Assembly (NCBI GenBank): GCA_963843755.1
Contig: CAWJLS010000001.1
Coordinates: 1-64,000, forward strand
Length of the DNA stretch: 64,000 nucleotides
Source of the DNA: CAWJLS01 sp963843755
GTDB taxonomy: Bacteria > Acidobacteriota > Thermoanaerobaculia > Multivoradales > DATKCC01
Reading direction: 5' to 3'
In this document: positions 26,089 to 35,450 of the stretch, piece after piece
Layout of the letters: each line of letters starts with the position of its first letter
How positions within the stretch are numbered: the stretch's first letter is position 1
Program-made: the position numbers and the translations under genes
The notes under the pieces: model-generated
Told to the model about the DNA's origin: nothing
Databases searched by the model: none
The model's input: the letters and a program-made list of their open reading frames with translations, nothing else

Positions 26089-27403
26089 CGTGACCCGAAG
26101 CACCGACGTCACCGCGAGGCGCGCGATCCCCGAGCCGTCGACCCCCTCCACGCCACCCGCCGCCGAACGCCCCGCGCTCTCAGCCCATGCGCCCGACCCG
26201 CTCCAGCGGGCGCTCCGTCCCGCCTGGGCGGAGATCGACCTGGACGCCCTGGTCGCCAACCTCGCGACGGTCCGCGCCGCCTTCGCCGCCCACGATCCGG
26301 CGCCCGGCGTGCTGGCGGTGATCAAGGCGGACGCCTACGGCCACGGCGCCACCGAGGTGAGCCTGGCCCTCGAACGGGCCGGGGTCGACTGCCTGGGCGC
26401 CGCGCTGCTGGAGGAGGGGGCCGAGGTGCGCCGGGCCGGCGTCGAGGTGCCGATCCTGGTGCTCGGCGTCGCCCAGGCCGAGCAGCTCCCGTACTTCCGC
26501 CGCTACCGCCTGATCCCGACCATCTCCGGCATGGACCAGCTCGTGCTCTGGCGCGACTGGCTGGCCGGCGCGGGCGGCGCCCCCCAGCCGATCCATCTCC
26601 AGGTCGACACCGGCATGACCCGTCTCGGCATCCACGAGGAGGAGCTGGGCGAGGCGCTGGCGATCGTCCGGCGGAGCCCGCACCTGGAGCTCACCGGCCT
26701 GCTCTCCCACTTCGCCGACGCGGACCTCCTGGACAGCCCCCGCAACCCGGACCAGGAGCGCCGCTTCGACAGGGTGCTCGAAGCCCTGACCTCGGAGGAG
26801 CGGAGCCGGGTCCGCACCCACCTGGCCAACAGCGGCGGCGCGCTCCACCGTTCCGCCAGCCGCCACGACCTGGCGCGGCTGGGGCTCGCGCTCTACGGCT
26901 ACGATCCGGCCGAGCGGTTCGAAGGGCTGGTGCCGGTGATGTCGGTCAAGACCCGCACGGTCCTGGTGCGCGACGTCCCGGCCGGCACCCGGGTCAGCTA
27001 CGGCGGCCGCTGGACGGCGCCCCGGCCGAGCCGGATCGGCGTCCTGCCGGTAGGCTATGCCGACGGCTACGCCTGGCGCCTGACCGGCAAGGCTCAGGCC
27101 CTGGTCCGCGGCCGGCGGCTGCCGCTCGTCGGCGCGGTCAGCATGGACATGATCTTCGTCGACCTGACCGACCTCTCGCCGCCGGGCGAGAGCCGCGAGG
27201 CGGGAGGGATCGGCGTCGGAGAGGAGGTGGTCTTGCTCGGAGCCCAGGGGGAGGAACGGATCACGGCCCACGAGCTGGCGCGGGAGGTGGAGACGATCCC
27301 CTACGAGCTGCTCTGCCTGCTCGGCCTCCGGCTCGCCCGCCGGTACCTCGGCGGCGGCAACGGCACCTCCGTCCGCTCCCGCTTCCAGGGGGGGCTGACA
27401 TGA
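26078..27403 (+). CDS. alr: Alanine racemase
   Basis: This 441-residue PLP enzyme makes D-alanine for peptidoglycan. The PLP lysine is Lys83 in VLAVIKADAYGHG, and the second catalytic residue, Tyr308, is in RVSYGGRW. Also seen are HLQVDTGMTRLGI, HLANSGGALH and VSMDMIFVDLTD. The first 50 residues (PEPSTPSTPPAAERP) are an extra disordered leader compared with standard alanine racemases. GTG start inside the end of dnaB. The downstream permease gene begins in its stop codon (ATGA). Confidence 0.95.
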   Translation: MSIDVTRSTDVTARRAIPEPSTPSTPPAAERPALSAHAPDPLQRALRPAWAEIDLDALVANLATVRAAFAAHDPAPGVLAVIKADAYGHGATEVSLALERAGVDCLGAALLEEGAEVRRAGVEVPILVLGVAQAEQLPYFRRYRLIPTISGMDQLVLWRDWLAGAGGAPQPIHLQVDTGMTRLGIHEEELGEALAIVRRSPHLELTGLLSHFADADLLDSPRNPDQERRFDRVLEALTSEERSRVRTHLANSGGALHRSASRHDLARLGLALYGYDPAERFEGLVPVMSVKTRTVLVRDVPAGTRVSYGGRWTAPRPSRIGVLPVGYADGYAWRLTGKAQALVRGRRLPLVGAVSMDMIFVDLTDLSPPGESREAGGIGVGEEVVLLGAQGEERITAHELAREVETIPYELLCLLGLRLARRYLGGGNGTSVRSRFQGGLT

Positions 27404-28158
27404 GCTGGCTGATCCAGGCCTTGGAAGGGTCCGTCGAGGAGGTGGGACACTTCTTCCTGATCCTCTGGCGGGTGTTGGCGTGGACCCCGCGGCGCCCCTG
27501 GGATCTGCGCCAGCTCCTGCGCCAGATGGTGCGGGTCGGCGTCGCCTCGACCCCGGTGATCCTGCTGACCTCCATGTTCACCGGCGCGGTCCTGGCGCTC
27601 CAGTCCTATGCCGTCCTCGCCCGCTTCAGCGCCGAAGGGTTCGTCGGCTCGCTGGTCTCCCTGTCGCTGGTGCTCGAGCTCTCGCCGGTGATCGGCGGCC
27701 TGATCATCGCCGGCCGGGTCGGCTCGTCCATGGGGGCCGAGATCGGCACCATGCGGGTCACCGAGCAGATCGACGCCCTCGAAGTCATGGCGACCGATCC
27801 GGTCCACTACCTGATGGTGCCGCGGGTCTGGGCCCTCACCCTGATGCTGCCGGCCCTGGTGCTGATGGGCGACATCATCGGCATCGTCGGCGGCTACCTG
27901 GTGGCGGTGGTGCTGATGGGCTCGAACCCGGTGGTCTATGTCGACAACAGCTTCCAGTACATGGACCTCTGGGACCTGGGCCAGGGCCTGGTCAAGGCGG
28001 CCTTCTTCGGCCTGCTGGTGGCGGTGATCGGCTGCCAGAAGGGCTACTTCACGACCGGCGGCGCCGAGGGCGTCGGCCGCTCGACGACCCGCGCCGTGGT
28101 GGCGGCCTCGATCGCCATCCTGCTCTCCGACTTCTTCCTCACCAAGGTGCTGTCGTGA
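27400..28158 (+). CDS. MlaE-family ABC transporter permease
   Basis: This 252-residue inner-membrane protein belongs to the MlaE/YrbE family, with five or six helices. Typical motifs are LLTSMFTGAVLALQSYAVLA, ARVGSSMGAEIGTMRVTEQ-like (here AGRVGSSMGAEIGTMRV), IDALEVMATDP and CQKGYFTTGGAEGVGRSTT. With the ATPase and MCE protein that follow it forms an Mla-type lipid transporter between the inner and outer membranes. It overlaps its neighbours by 4 bp on each side. Confidence 0.95.
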   Translation: MSWLIQALEGSVEEVGHFFLILWRVLAWTPRRPWDLRQLLRQMVRVGVASTPVILLTSMFTGAVLALQSYAVLARFSAEGFVGSLVSLSLVLELSPVIGGLIIAGRVGSSMGAEIGTMRVTEQIDALEVMATDPVHYLMVPRVWALTLMLPALVLMGDIIGIVGGYLVAVVLMGSNPVVYVDNSFQYMDLWDLGQGLVKAAFFGLLVAVIGCQKGYFTTGGAEGVGRSTTRAVVAASIAILLSDFFLTKVLS

Positions 28159-28967
28159 GCGTGGCGGAGGAGCGGACGGGGCGGGACGAGGTGGTCCTGG
28201 AAGATCTCCACAAGTCGTTCGGCTCGCTCACCGTGCTCGACGGGCTCGATCTCTCGATCCGGCGCGGCGAATCGATGGTGGTGATCGGCGGCTCCGGCCA
28301 GGGCAAGAGCGTGCTGCTCAAGCACATCATCGGGCTGCTCGCCCCGGACAGCGGCCGGGTGGAGGTCGACGGCGTCGACCTTTCGACCCTGACCTCGCGC
28401 GAGCTCACCCGCTTCCGGCAGCGCTTCGGCATGGCCTTCCAGGAGGGCGCGCTGTTCGACTCCATGACCGTCGCCGAAAACGTCGGCTTCGCCCTGAGCC
28501 GCCTGACCGACCTGTCGGCGAAGGCGATCCGCGAGCGCGTCGACGAGTGCCTGCGCATGGTGCGTCTCGAAGGGGTGGGGGAGAAGCTCCCGTCGCAGCT
28601 CTCCGGCGGCATGCGCCGGCGGGTCGGCTTCGCCCGCGCCATCGCCCACGAGCCCCAGATCCTGCTCTTCGACGAGCCGACCACCGGCCTCGACCCGGTG
28701 ATCACCGCGCTCATCGACGAGATCATCAACGACCTCTCGGACAACCTCCACACCACGACCATCACCATCACCCACGACATGACCAGCGCCTTCCGCATCG
28801 CCGACCGCATCGGCCTGCTGTTCGAAGGTAGGATCGTGGCCCTCGACGCGCCGGAGGAGTTCCGGCGGCTCGACGATCCCCGGGTCCAGCAGTTCATCCA
28901 CGGTGAGGCGGAGGGACCGCTCACCGAGTCGGCACGATCGAGCCAACGCGTAGAAAGGGAAAGTTGA
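28155..28967 (+). CDS. MlaF-like ABC transporter ATP-binding protein
   Basis: This 270-residue ATPase has Walker A GGSGQGKSVLLKHI, the Q-loop region FGMAFQEGALFDSMTV, the signature LSGGMRRRVGFARAI, Walker B ILLFDEPTTGLDP and the switch His in ITITHDMTSAFRIA. FQEGALFDS is characteristic of the MlaF branch. It powers the permease encoded just upstream. The GTG start overlaps the upstream stop by 4 bp; a GTG and not an ATG is used. Confidence 0.95.
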   Translation: MSVAEERTGRDEVVLEDLHKSFGSLTVLDGLDLSIRRGESMVVIGGSGQGKSVLLKHIIGLLAPDSGRVEVDGVDLSTLTSRELTRFRQRFGMAFQEGALFDSMTVAENVGFALSRLTDLSAKAIRERVDECLRMVRLEGVGEKLPSQLSGGMRRRVGFARAIAHEPQILLFDEPTTGLDPVITALIDEIINDLSDNLHTTTITITHDMTSAFRIADRIGLLFEGRIVALDAPEEFRRLDDPRVQQFIHGEAEGPLTESARSSQRVERES

Positions 28968-30451
28968 TGTCCAACGCTTTCAAGGTCGGCCTGTTCGCGA
29001 TCGTCGTTCTGGTGCTCCTGGCCGCCATGATCCTCCGGATCGAGGACATCCACCTCTTCGGAGGCCCCCAGCGGAGCGTCTATGCGGCGTTCGACAACGT
29101 CGCCGGGCTCGACGACAAGGCGACCGTGCGCATCGCCGGCGTCCGTGTCGGGCGGGTCGACGGCATCCACCTGGCCGACCGCAAGGCCCGGGTCCGCCTG
29201 GTGCTCGAGGACGCAGGAGAGCAGCTCAACGAGGGCACGGTGGCCCGCATCGCCAACATGGGGCTGCTGGGCGACAAGTACGTGGTGCTCGAGCCCGGCC
29301 CGTCGGACGCGCCGCCCCTCGCCGACGGAGCGACCATCCCCGGGTTCACGCCGCCGACCTTCGATCAGGCCCTGGCCAAGTTCAGCAACCTGGGGGACTC
29401 CCTGGGCAACCTGGGCAAGACCCTCACCGAGGCCAACGGCGAAACCCCCCTCGACCGGCTGATCCGGAATCTCGAGGCGATGAGCGGTGAGCTGCGCACC
29501 ATGGTGGAGCAGAACCGGGGCAAGGTCGAATCGACCCTCTCCAACGCCAGCGCCGTCAGCGCCACCCTGGCTCAAGAGCTGCCCCGGCTGACGCGCCAGA
29601 TGACCGGCATCCTCGACCGGGTCGACCGCACCCTGGCCCAGGTCCAGGGGACCGTCGTCGAAGGGCGCCCGGACTTCCAGGCGTCGCTCGCCAACATGCG
29701 CAAGCTGACCGAAAAGGCCCAGACCTCGGTCGACAACATCAACGAGATCACCACCCGCATGGCCGAGGGCAAGGGCACCATCGGCAAGCTGCTGAGTTCC
29801 GACGAGGCCCACGACGAGCTGGTCGGCGCCCTCAAGTCGGTCGAGTCCGGCGTCGGCAGCCTCAAAGAGGCGTTCGCCGGCATCCAGCGCATCCAGCTCG
29901 AGCTGGGCATCGAGAGCTACTACCTGAGCGACCCGGGCGAGTCCCGCAGCTCGCTCAACGTCGACATCGACACCCAGAGCGGCGGCCCGCTCTACCGGGT
30001 CGGCGTGATCGACTCGCCGAACGGCAAGACCGACACCGACACCCGGCGGTACACGATCACCAACCCGGACGGCAGCGTCGACACCACGACCGTGGAGACC
30101 TTCGACCAGACCGACGACCTGACCTTCTCGGCCCTGGTCGGCTTCCACCTGTTCGACGACAGCCGGATCTGGGCGGGCGTGATCGAGTCCAAAGGCGGCG
30201 TCCAGATCGAACAGCCGCTGCTCGACCACCGGCTCGCGCTCTCCGTCGAAGCCTTCGACTTCGACCGGCAAGACGACCTCGACCCCCACATTCGCCTCTC
30301 CGGCGTCTGGCACCTCAACGACCAGCTCTACCTCAAGGCCGGCTACGACGACCTGCTGGTCGGCGACCAGAGGAGCCTGTTCTTCGGCGGCGGGATCAGG
30401 TGGCGCGACGACACGTTGAAGTATCTGTTGGGGTCGCTGCCGAAGCCGTGA
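28967..30451 (+). CDS. MCE-domain (MlaD-like) lipid transport protein with C-terminal beta-rich domain
   Basis: This 494-residue protein has one N-terminal helix (AFKVGLFAIVVLVLLAAMIL) and an MCE domain at about 40-115 (YAAFDNVAGLDDKATVRIAG, then VARIANMGLLGDKYVVLEPG). A long helical region at about 140-310 (LEAMSGELRTMVEQNRGKV, TEKAQTSVDNINEITTRM) could form a tunnel or needle. The last 170 residues are strand-rich (LYLKAGYDDLLVGDQRSLFF), like a barrel or sheet docking on the outer membrane. It is the periplasmic part of the Mla-type transporter. ATG overlaps the ATPase stop. Confidence 0.9.
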   Translation: MSNAFKVGLFAIVVLVLLAAMILRIEDIHLFGGPQRSVYAAFDNVAGLDDKATVRIAGVRVGRVDGIHLADRKARVRLVLEDAGEQLNEGTVARIANMGLLGDKYVVLEPGPSDAPPLADGATIPGFTPPTFDQALAKFSNLGDSLGNLGKTLTEANGETPLDRLIRNLEAMSGELRTMVEQNRGKVESTLSNASAVSATLAQELPRLTRQMTGILDRVDRTLAQVQGTVVEGRPDFQASLANMRKLTEKAQTSVDNINEITTRMAEGKGTIGKLLSSDEAHDELVGALKSVESGVGSLKEAFAGIQRIQLELGIESYYLSDPGESRSSLNVDIDTQSGGPLYRVGVIDSPNGKTDTDTRRYTITNPDGSVDTTTVETFDQTDDLTFSALVGFHLFDDSRIWAGVIESKGGVQIEQPLLDHRLALSVEAFDFDRQDDLDPHIRLSGVWHLNDQLYLKAGYDDLLVGDQRSLFFGGGIRWRDDTLKYLLGSLPKP

Positions 30452-30499
30452 CGCCAGGCAATGTAGTTCTTCCTCTTCGCCGTTCTTCTCTTTTCCCTG

Positions 30500-30519
30500 G
30501 GAGGGGAGACGTCCCCTCC
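30500..30519. terminator. Stem-loop between convergent MCE and purC genes
   Basis: GGAGGGGA and TCCCCTCC form a perfect 8-bp stem around GACG, in the 135-bp gap between two convergent genes. A T-rich tract (TTCTTCTCTTTTCCCT) lies before it on the plus strand. On neither strand does a clear T run follow the stem, so its role as terminator is uncertain. Confidence 0.35.
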
Positions 30520-30586
30520 GAGCCCCTCCCTCCCGGCCGCTCCCGACAGACCCCTCGCCCTCGCGTTCGCCCCCGGCCCGCCCTCG

Positions 30587-31498
30587 CTACAGCTCGGGCT
30601 CCGCCCCGACCAGCCGCCGGTAGGCCTCGACGTAGCGCTCGAGCGTCCCCTCGACCACGTCGGCCGGCAGCTCCGGCGGCTCCGACTCGTGGTCCCAGCC
30701 GGATGCGTCCAGCCAGTTGCGCACGAACTGCTTGTCGAACGACGCCGGCTCCTCGCCGGGGCTCCAGGTCGACACTTCCCAGTAGCGCGACGAGTCCGGC
30801 GTCAACGCCTCGTCGACCAGGATGAGCTCGCCGTCGAGCAGGCCGAACTCGAACTTCGTGTCCGCCAGGATGAGATCGCGCTCCGCCGCATGCTCCGTCC
30901 CCCGCCGGTAGAGCTCCAGAGTCAGCCGGCGCAGGTTGCCGGCGAGCTGGGGGCCGAGCTCACCCTCCATGACCTCGAACGGCACGTTGACGTCGTGACG
31001 CCCCTCGGTCTCCTTGGTCGCCGGGGTGAAGATCGGCTCCGGCAGCCGGCTCGCGCGGACCAGGCCGTCGGGCAGCGCCACGCCGCACACGGCACCGCCG
31101 TCGCGGTACTCCCGGAAGCCGCTGCCGGCGAGAAACCCCCGCGCGACACATTCGAACGGCACCACCCGCGCCTTGCGCACCAGCGCCGAGCGCCCGGCGA
31201 TCTGGGCCGCGTCGGCCCCCAGGCGGTCCCGGAGGGCGGCGGGGAAGTCCTCGACCCGGACGGCCAGCAGGTGGTTCGGCACGACGTCGGCGAGCCGGTC
31301 GAACCAGAAGGCCGAGAGCTGGTGGAGAACCTTGCCCTTGCCCGGGATGCCCGGCGCCAGGATGTGGTCGTAGGCCGAGATCCGGTCGGTGGCGACGATC
31401 AGCAGCTCGTCGCCCAGGTCGTAGACGTCGCGTACCTTGCCGCGGAACGGCGTGGGCAGACCGGGCAGGTGGCTGGTACGAAGCGCTTCGGCGGTCAT
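30587..31498 (-). CDS. purC: Phosphoribosylaminoimidazole-succinocarboxamide synthase
   Basis: This 303-residue enzyme joins aspartate to CAIR in purine synthesis. Motifs are FRGKVRDVYDLGDELLIVAT, DRISAYDHILAPGIPGKG, ECVARGFLAGSGF, LILADTKFEFG and VDEALTPDSSRYW. This is the longer eukaryote-like/bacterial form. The ATG at 31498 has GGAGGTG at a good distance; a GTG 9 nt earlier lies inside that site. No other purine gene is adjacent. Confidence 0.96.
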   Translation of the reverse strand: MTAEALRTSHLPGLPTPFRGKVRDVYDLGDELLIVATDRISAYDHILAPGIPGKGKVLHQLSAFWFDRLADVVPNHLLAVRVEDFPAALRDRLGADAAQIAGRSALVRKARVVPFECVARGFLAGSGFREYRDGGAVCGVALPDGLVRASRLPEPIFTPATKETEGRHDVNVPFEVMEGELGPQLAGNLRRLTLELYRRGTEHAAERDLILADTKFEFGLLDGELILVDEALTPDSSRYWEVSTWSPGEEPASFDKQFVRNWLDASGWDHESEPPELPADVVEGTLERYVEAYRRLVGAEPEL

Positions 31499-31591
31499 CG
31501 GCGACACCTCCGGGGGGACAGAAATCTGCGGGGATCAGAAGGATCGTGCTGGATCGGGCTGAATCTTGACGAGCCGGACCGAGCGGTCGGA

Positions 31592-33646
31592 TCAGATCGG
31601 CACCGTGCCTTCATTTTCGGCGCTCTCGAGGCCGCCGAAGCGGCTGGCCGCGTCGCGCTCGATGGCGGCGGTCAGCCCGGGGCCGTGCATCGGGGTCAGA
31701 TCCTGGAGGGTCAGGTCGCCCAGGTCGACCACTTCGAACACCGCCAGCTTGTCGAGCCCTTTGAGCGAGGCCACGCCGAGGCGCCGGATGCCGATGGTCA
31801 GGGTCTCGCCGTTGCGGCCGCCGGCCGCCGCGTCGTGGAGCGAGACCGCCACCCAGGTCCGGTCGTGGGCCCGGGCCCGCCGCAGGTCGGTGAACCGGTT
31901 CTCGGCGTCGAGCTGATCGAGGAACGAGGCGGTGGCGACGATCCCTTCGTTGACCAGGTTGCCGTTGCGGTTGATGTAGGCGAAGAAGCTCCGGGTCTCT
32001 TCACGCTGGTCGATCGTGTCGACGTTCTTGGTCAGGACCGGCGCGAAGAAGCGGTGGACGACGTCCTGGCGGTAGCCCAGGTTGACCAGCATCGTCTTGA
32101 TCTCTTCGATCTCCCGGGTCGCCTTGCCGGTGGTCAGGCGGGAGAGCTCGACCAGGCCGTGGCCGAAGAACTCGTAGCGCTCGGTGCCGGGCGAGCCGGT
32201 GTGGATCGGGATCAGCCGGTACTGCCCGAAGTTGAGGGCGACCCGCAAGCCGTGGTCGAACGGGAAGCCTTCGGCGACCGCCTGGGCGTAGAGGCGCTGG
32301 ATCTGGATCGCCGCCACCAGCATCTGGCCGCCCTGGCGGCTGGAGTAGAAGGCGCCGTCGCCGAGGTACTTCTCGAGCTTCAGGCGCCGGTCGTCCGCCA
32401 GCCGGTTGATCCGCCGCTGGAACCGGAACATGCGCCGGAAGGAGCTGTCCTGGGTGTCGGAGCCGGAGCGCCGCAGGACCGACACCACTTCGGAGAAGTC
32501 GGCGATGTCGTAGATCATGCCGAAGCGGTGCACCAGGGGATCGACCACCCAGGGCGCCATGAAGTCCATCGGCCGGGTGGTGGGGGAGAGGCGCAGCTCG
32601 CCGCGCCCGACCATCGTCCGGTTGAGCGACTTGCGGCTGGTGACGTAGGCGTCGCCGGAGGCCTCGACCGGCATGATCATGCGCCGCAGGGCGTGGTAGA
32701 GCTCGAACTCCTTGAGCTTGAGCAGCAGGCTCTCCCACACCGCGATCGAGGCCGGCGGCAGCAGGCGGTCGGGCAGCCAGCCCGGACGGCTGGAGAGGAA
32801 CGTGACGTAGCCGGGGCGAACCAGCAGGTCGCGGGGGTGCTCCGGGTCGCCGCCGAGCAGATGGCGCACGGCGAGGGTCAGGTCCCGGTCGTCCCGGAGC
32901 TGCTCCCGGTGCCAGGTGTTGAGCTCATCGAGCCGGCGGCGCAGGTCGCGCCCGTCGATCCGCAGGTGGCCGGCGAAGTAGCTGTTGAGCTCGGCCAGGT
33001 TCGGGCTGACGTGATCCTCGGTCAGGATCAGGACGTTGTCGACCATGCGCGTGAGCAGGCGCGGAAAGAGCTCCTCCTCGAGCGCGTCGGTGTCCGTCGC
33101 CAGCCGCTGCATCAGGTCGTAGACCGTCGACTGGATGCGATCGACGTAGCGGTCGTAGACCCGGTACTTGATCTCGTCGCCGTGGGCCCGCCCGAGCTCC
33201 AGGTCCTCCCGGGTCACCCGCCGGGGTGTCTCCTTGAGCAGCGCCGAGAGATCGAGCGAGTGCTGGAGCCAGAACAGCGCCGGGAAGCGCCGGCCGTAGC
33301 TCGAGATGGTGACGTTCTCGACCGCCCGGCAGAGCTGGCTGCGGTAGGTCTCCCACGCCTGGTTGTAGGCGGTGCGGTCGGCGGGCTGGCGGCGGTAGAT
33401 GCCGAGCTGCAGCATCTCCTCCTGGGTGACGTAGCGGATCAGCGCCTGGCGCAGAGCCCGCAAGCGCTCCGAGACCAGGACCGGGAAGCCGTGGAGCGGC
33501 GTCGAGACCTCGTCTTCGAGGAAGATTCTCTGGGGATGGGGGAGCGAGACCGGCGCGTCGCCCATCAAGCGCCGCAGCTCTTCGGGCTCCAGCCGGAGGA
33601 AGTTGAACGGGCCTTGGAGCTGCTGCAGGATGGCGGGTTCGTTCAT
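31592..33646 (-). CDS. Large helical protein with a class III nucleotidyl cyclase-like domain
   Basis: This 684-residue protein has a helical N-terminal half of unknown family (residues 1-370; for example NFLRLEPEELRRLMGDAP). A cyclase homology domain follows: YDIADFSEVVSVLRR has the first metal Asp, KYLGDGAFYSS the second, and GHGLVELSRLTTGK takes the place of the usual NxxAR segment. The Asn that positions the ribose is replaced by Glu there, so activity is uncertain. The rest (to residue 684) is beta-rich. It may be a regulator using cAMP/cGMP or a catalytically altered relative. The start is the ATG at 33646, before NEPAILQQLQGPF; no strong Shine-Dalgarno is visible. Confidence 0.7.
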   Translation of the reverse strand: MNEPAILQQLQGPFNFLRLEPEELRRLMGDAPVSLPHPQRIFLEDEVSTPLHGFPVLVSERLRALRQALIRYVTQEEMLQLGIYRRQPADRTAYNQAWETYRSQLCRAVENVTISSYGRRFPALFWLQHSLDLSALLKETPRRVTREDLELGRAHGDEIKYRVYDRYVDRIQSTVYDLMQRLATDTDALEEELFPRLLTRMVDNVLILTEDHVSPNLAELNSYFAGHLRIDGRDLRRRLDELNTWHREQLRDDRDLTLAVRHLLGGDPEHPRDLLVRPGYVTFLSSRPGWLPDRLLPPASIAVWESLLLKLKEFELYHALRRMIMPVEASGDAYVTSRKSLNRTMVGRGELRLSPTTRPMDFMAPWVVDPLVHRFGMIYDIADFSEVVSVLRRSGSDTQDSSFRRMFRFQRRINRLADDRRLKLEKYLGDGAFYSSRQGGQMLVAAIQIQRLYAQAVAEGFPFDHGLRVALNFGQYRLIPIHTGSPGTERYEFFGHGLVELSRLTTGKATREIEEIKTMLVNLGYRQDVVHRFFAPVLTKNVDTIDQREETRSFFAYINRNGNLVNEGIVATASFLDQLDAENRFTDLRRARAHDRTWVAVSLHDAAAGGRNGETLTIGIRRLGVASLKGLDKLAVFEVVDLGDLTLQDLTPMHGPGLTAAIERDAASRFGGLESAENEGTVPI

Positions 33647-33832
33647 GACGGGTCGATCGGTGCCGTGATCGGGGACGGCTCGGTACGCGGCGAGATATAG
33701 CATACCCGTTCGCACGGCCCGGGCGCCGCGTCCGGCCCGACGGCAGCGCCTCCGGGCGGCGCCCGGGCGCCCCGTCCGCACGGCGTCGGCTGTTACACTC
33801 TTGCGGCAATTGCGGGGAGGAGAAAGACCACG

Positions 33833-35368
33833 ATGACCCGGCTCGTGAACCTAGAGATCGTGCCCGGCGCGACACCCGGAACCGCCGGGGACGAGAGCGC
33901 GGCGACCGCCGGATCGCGGGCGGCGGAGCTGCCGCCCGCGGACCTCTTGGTCGTCGGCTGCTTCCAAGGGGAACCGCCGGCGACCGACGGGCTGCCGGAC
34001 GCGCTCGGCCGAGCCGTCGCTCGCTGCGCGGAGCGCGACGGCTTCGAAGGGCGGGAGAAGCAGCGTGTCGACGCCTCGTCGGAGGACGGACCGGTGACCG
34101 CGCTGGCGGTCCACGGCCTGGGCCGCCGCGACGACTTCGACGACCGCGGCCTGGCGGCCTGGATCGAGCGCACCCTCGAAGGCCTGCGGATCAACGGCGT
34201 CGCCCGGGCGCTCTGGCTCCTGCCCGACGCGCCGGAGACCCGCGGCCGCGCCGCCGCCGAACGCGTCTGCCGGCGCCTGGCCCTCGGCGCCTACCGTTTC
34301 GACCGCTACAAGGGCGAGTCCGGCCGGCCGCCGCTCCGCCTCTCCTGGACCGGCGTCCTGCCGCCGGCCGGCGAGGCCGCGACCTACCGAGACGCGGCCG
34401 GGGAGGTCGTCCCGCTCGCCGAAGGGGTGGCCTTCACCCGCGACCTGGCCAACAGCCCGGCGAACGTCGCCGATCCGGCCTGGATGGAGGAGCAGGCCCG
34501 CGCCCTCGCCGACGAGCTGGCGATGGAGATCACCGTCCTCGACCGGCCGCAGCTCGAGGAGCGGGGCATGGGCGGTCTGCTGGCCGTCGGCCAAGGCTCC
34601 GCCGTGCCGCCCCGCCTGGTCCGCCTGGCCTGGGGGAGCGAAGGGCCGGTGATCGCCCTGGTCGGCAAGGGGGTGACCTTCGACACCGGCGGCATCTCGA
34701 TCAAGCCGGCCGCGCGCCTCGACGAGATGAAGTACGACAAGACCGGCGCCTGCACCGTCCTGGGAGTCGCCCGGACCGTCGCCCGGCTCGGGCTGCCGGT
34801 CCGTCTGAGGGCCTACGTCGCCCTGGCGGAGAACATGCCCGACGGCGCGGCCTACCGGCCAGGCGACATCATCCGCTGCTACAACGGCAAGAGCGTCGAG
34901 ATCATGAACACCGACGCCGAGGGGCGGCTGATCCTGGCCGACGCCCTGGCCCTGGCGGTCGAGGACGGCTGTGACGCCCTGGTCGAGCTGTCGACCCTCA
35001 CCGGCGCCTGTGTCGTCGCCCTCGGCTTTCACGGCGCCGGTCTGTTCACCCCCGACGACGCGCTGGCCGGTGCCCTGCTCGATGCCGCCGAGGAGGCGGG
35101 CGAGCGGCTCTGGCGGCTGCCGCTGTGGGACGAGTTCGTCGAGGAGATGCAGGGCACCCACGCCGACCTCAAGAACAGCGGCGGGCGCTGGGGGGGCGCG
35201 AGCACGGCCGCGGCGTTCCTCTCCCAGTTCGTCGGCGGCCATCCCCACTGGGCCCACCTGGACATCGCCGGACCGGCCCAGATCCCGAAGGAGCAGGGCG
35301 GCTCCCAGGGGGCCACCGGCTACGGCGTCTCCCTGCTGGTCCGCTGGCTCCGCGGCCTGGCGGTCTAG
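33833..35368 (+). CDS. pepA: Leucyl aminopeptidase (M17 family)
   Basis: This 511-residue cytosolic metallopeptidase removes N-terminal residues from peptides. The catalytic C-terminal domain has VGKGVTFDTGGISIKPA with the first metal ligands, MKYDKTGACTVLG, and the family signature NTDAEGRLILADALA. The N-terminal domain (residues 1-190) is divergent, as usual for the family. GGGGAGGAG precedes the ATG, and TACACT at about 33792 is a possible -10 element. Confidence 0.96.
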   Translation: MTRLVNLEIVPGATPGTAGDESAATAGSRAAELPPADLLVVGCFQGEPPATDGLPDALGRAVARCAERDGFEGREKQRVDASSEDGPVTALAVHGLGRRDDFDDRGLAAWIERTLEGLRINGVARALWLLPDAPETRGRAAAERVCRRLALGAYRFDRYKGESGRPPLRLSWTGVLPPAGEAATYRDAAGEVVPLAEGVAFTRDLANSPANVADPAWMEEQARALADELAMEITVLDRPQLEERGMGGLLAVGQGSAVPPRLVRLAWGSEGPVIALVGKGVTFDTGGISIKPAARLDEMKYDKTGACTVLGVARTVARLGLPVRLRAYVALAENMPDGAAYRPGDIIRCYNGKSVEIMNTDAEGRLILADALALAVEDGCDALVELSTLTGACVVALGFHGAGLFTPDDALAGALLDAAEEAGERLWRLPLWDEFVEEMQGTHADLKNSGGRWGGASTAAAFLSQFVGGHPHWAHLDIAGPAQIPKEQGGSQGATGYGVSLLVRWLRGLAV

Positions 35369-35450
35369 CCTGCACGGCCGGCACCCGGCCGCGACCGAGA
35401 CCTCTCCCCCTCGACGCCTCTCCTCATTGACCCCTCTCTTCACCGACCCC

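Noticed and set aside
28139..30313. A 724-codon open frame antisense to the ABC ATPase and MCE genes
   Set aside because: The plus-strand Walker and MCE motifs are unambiguous.
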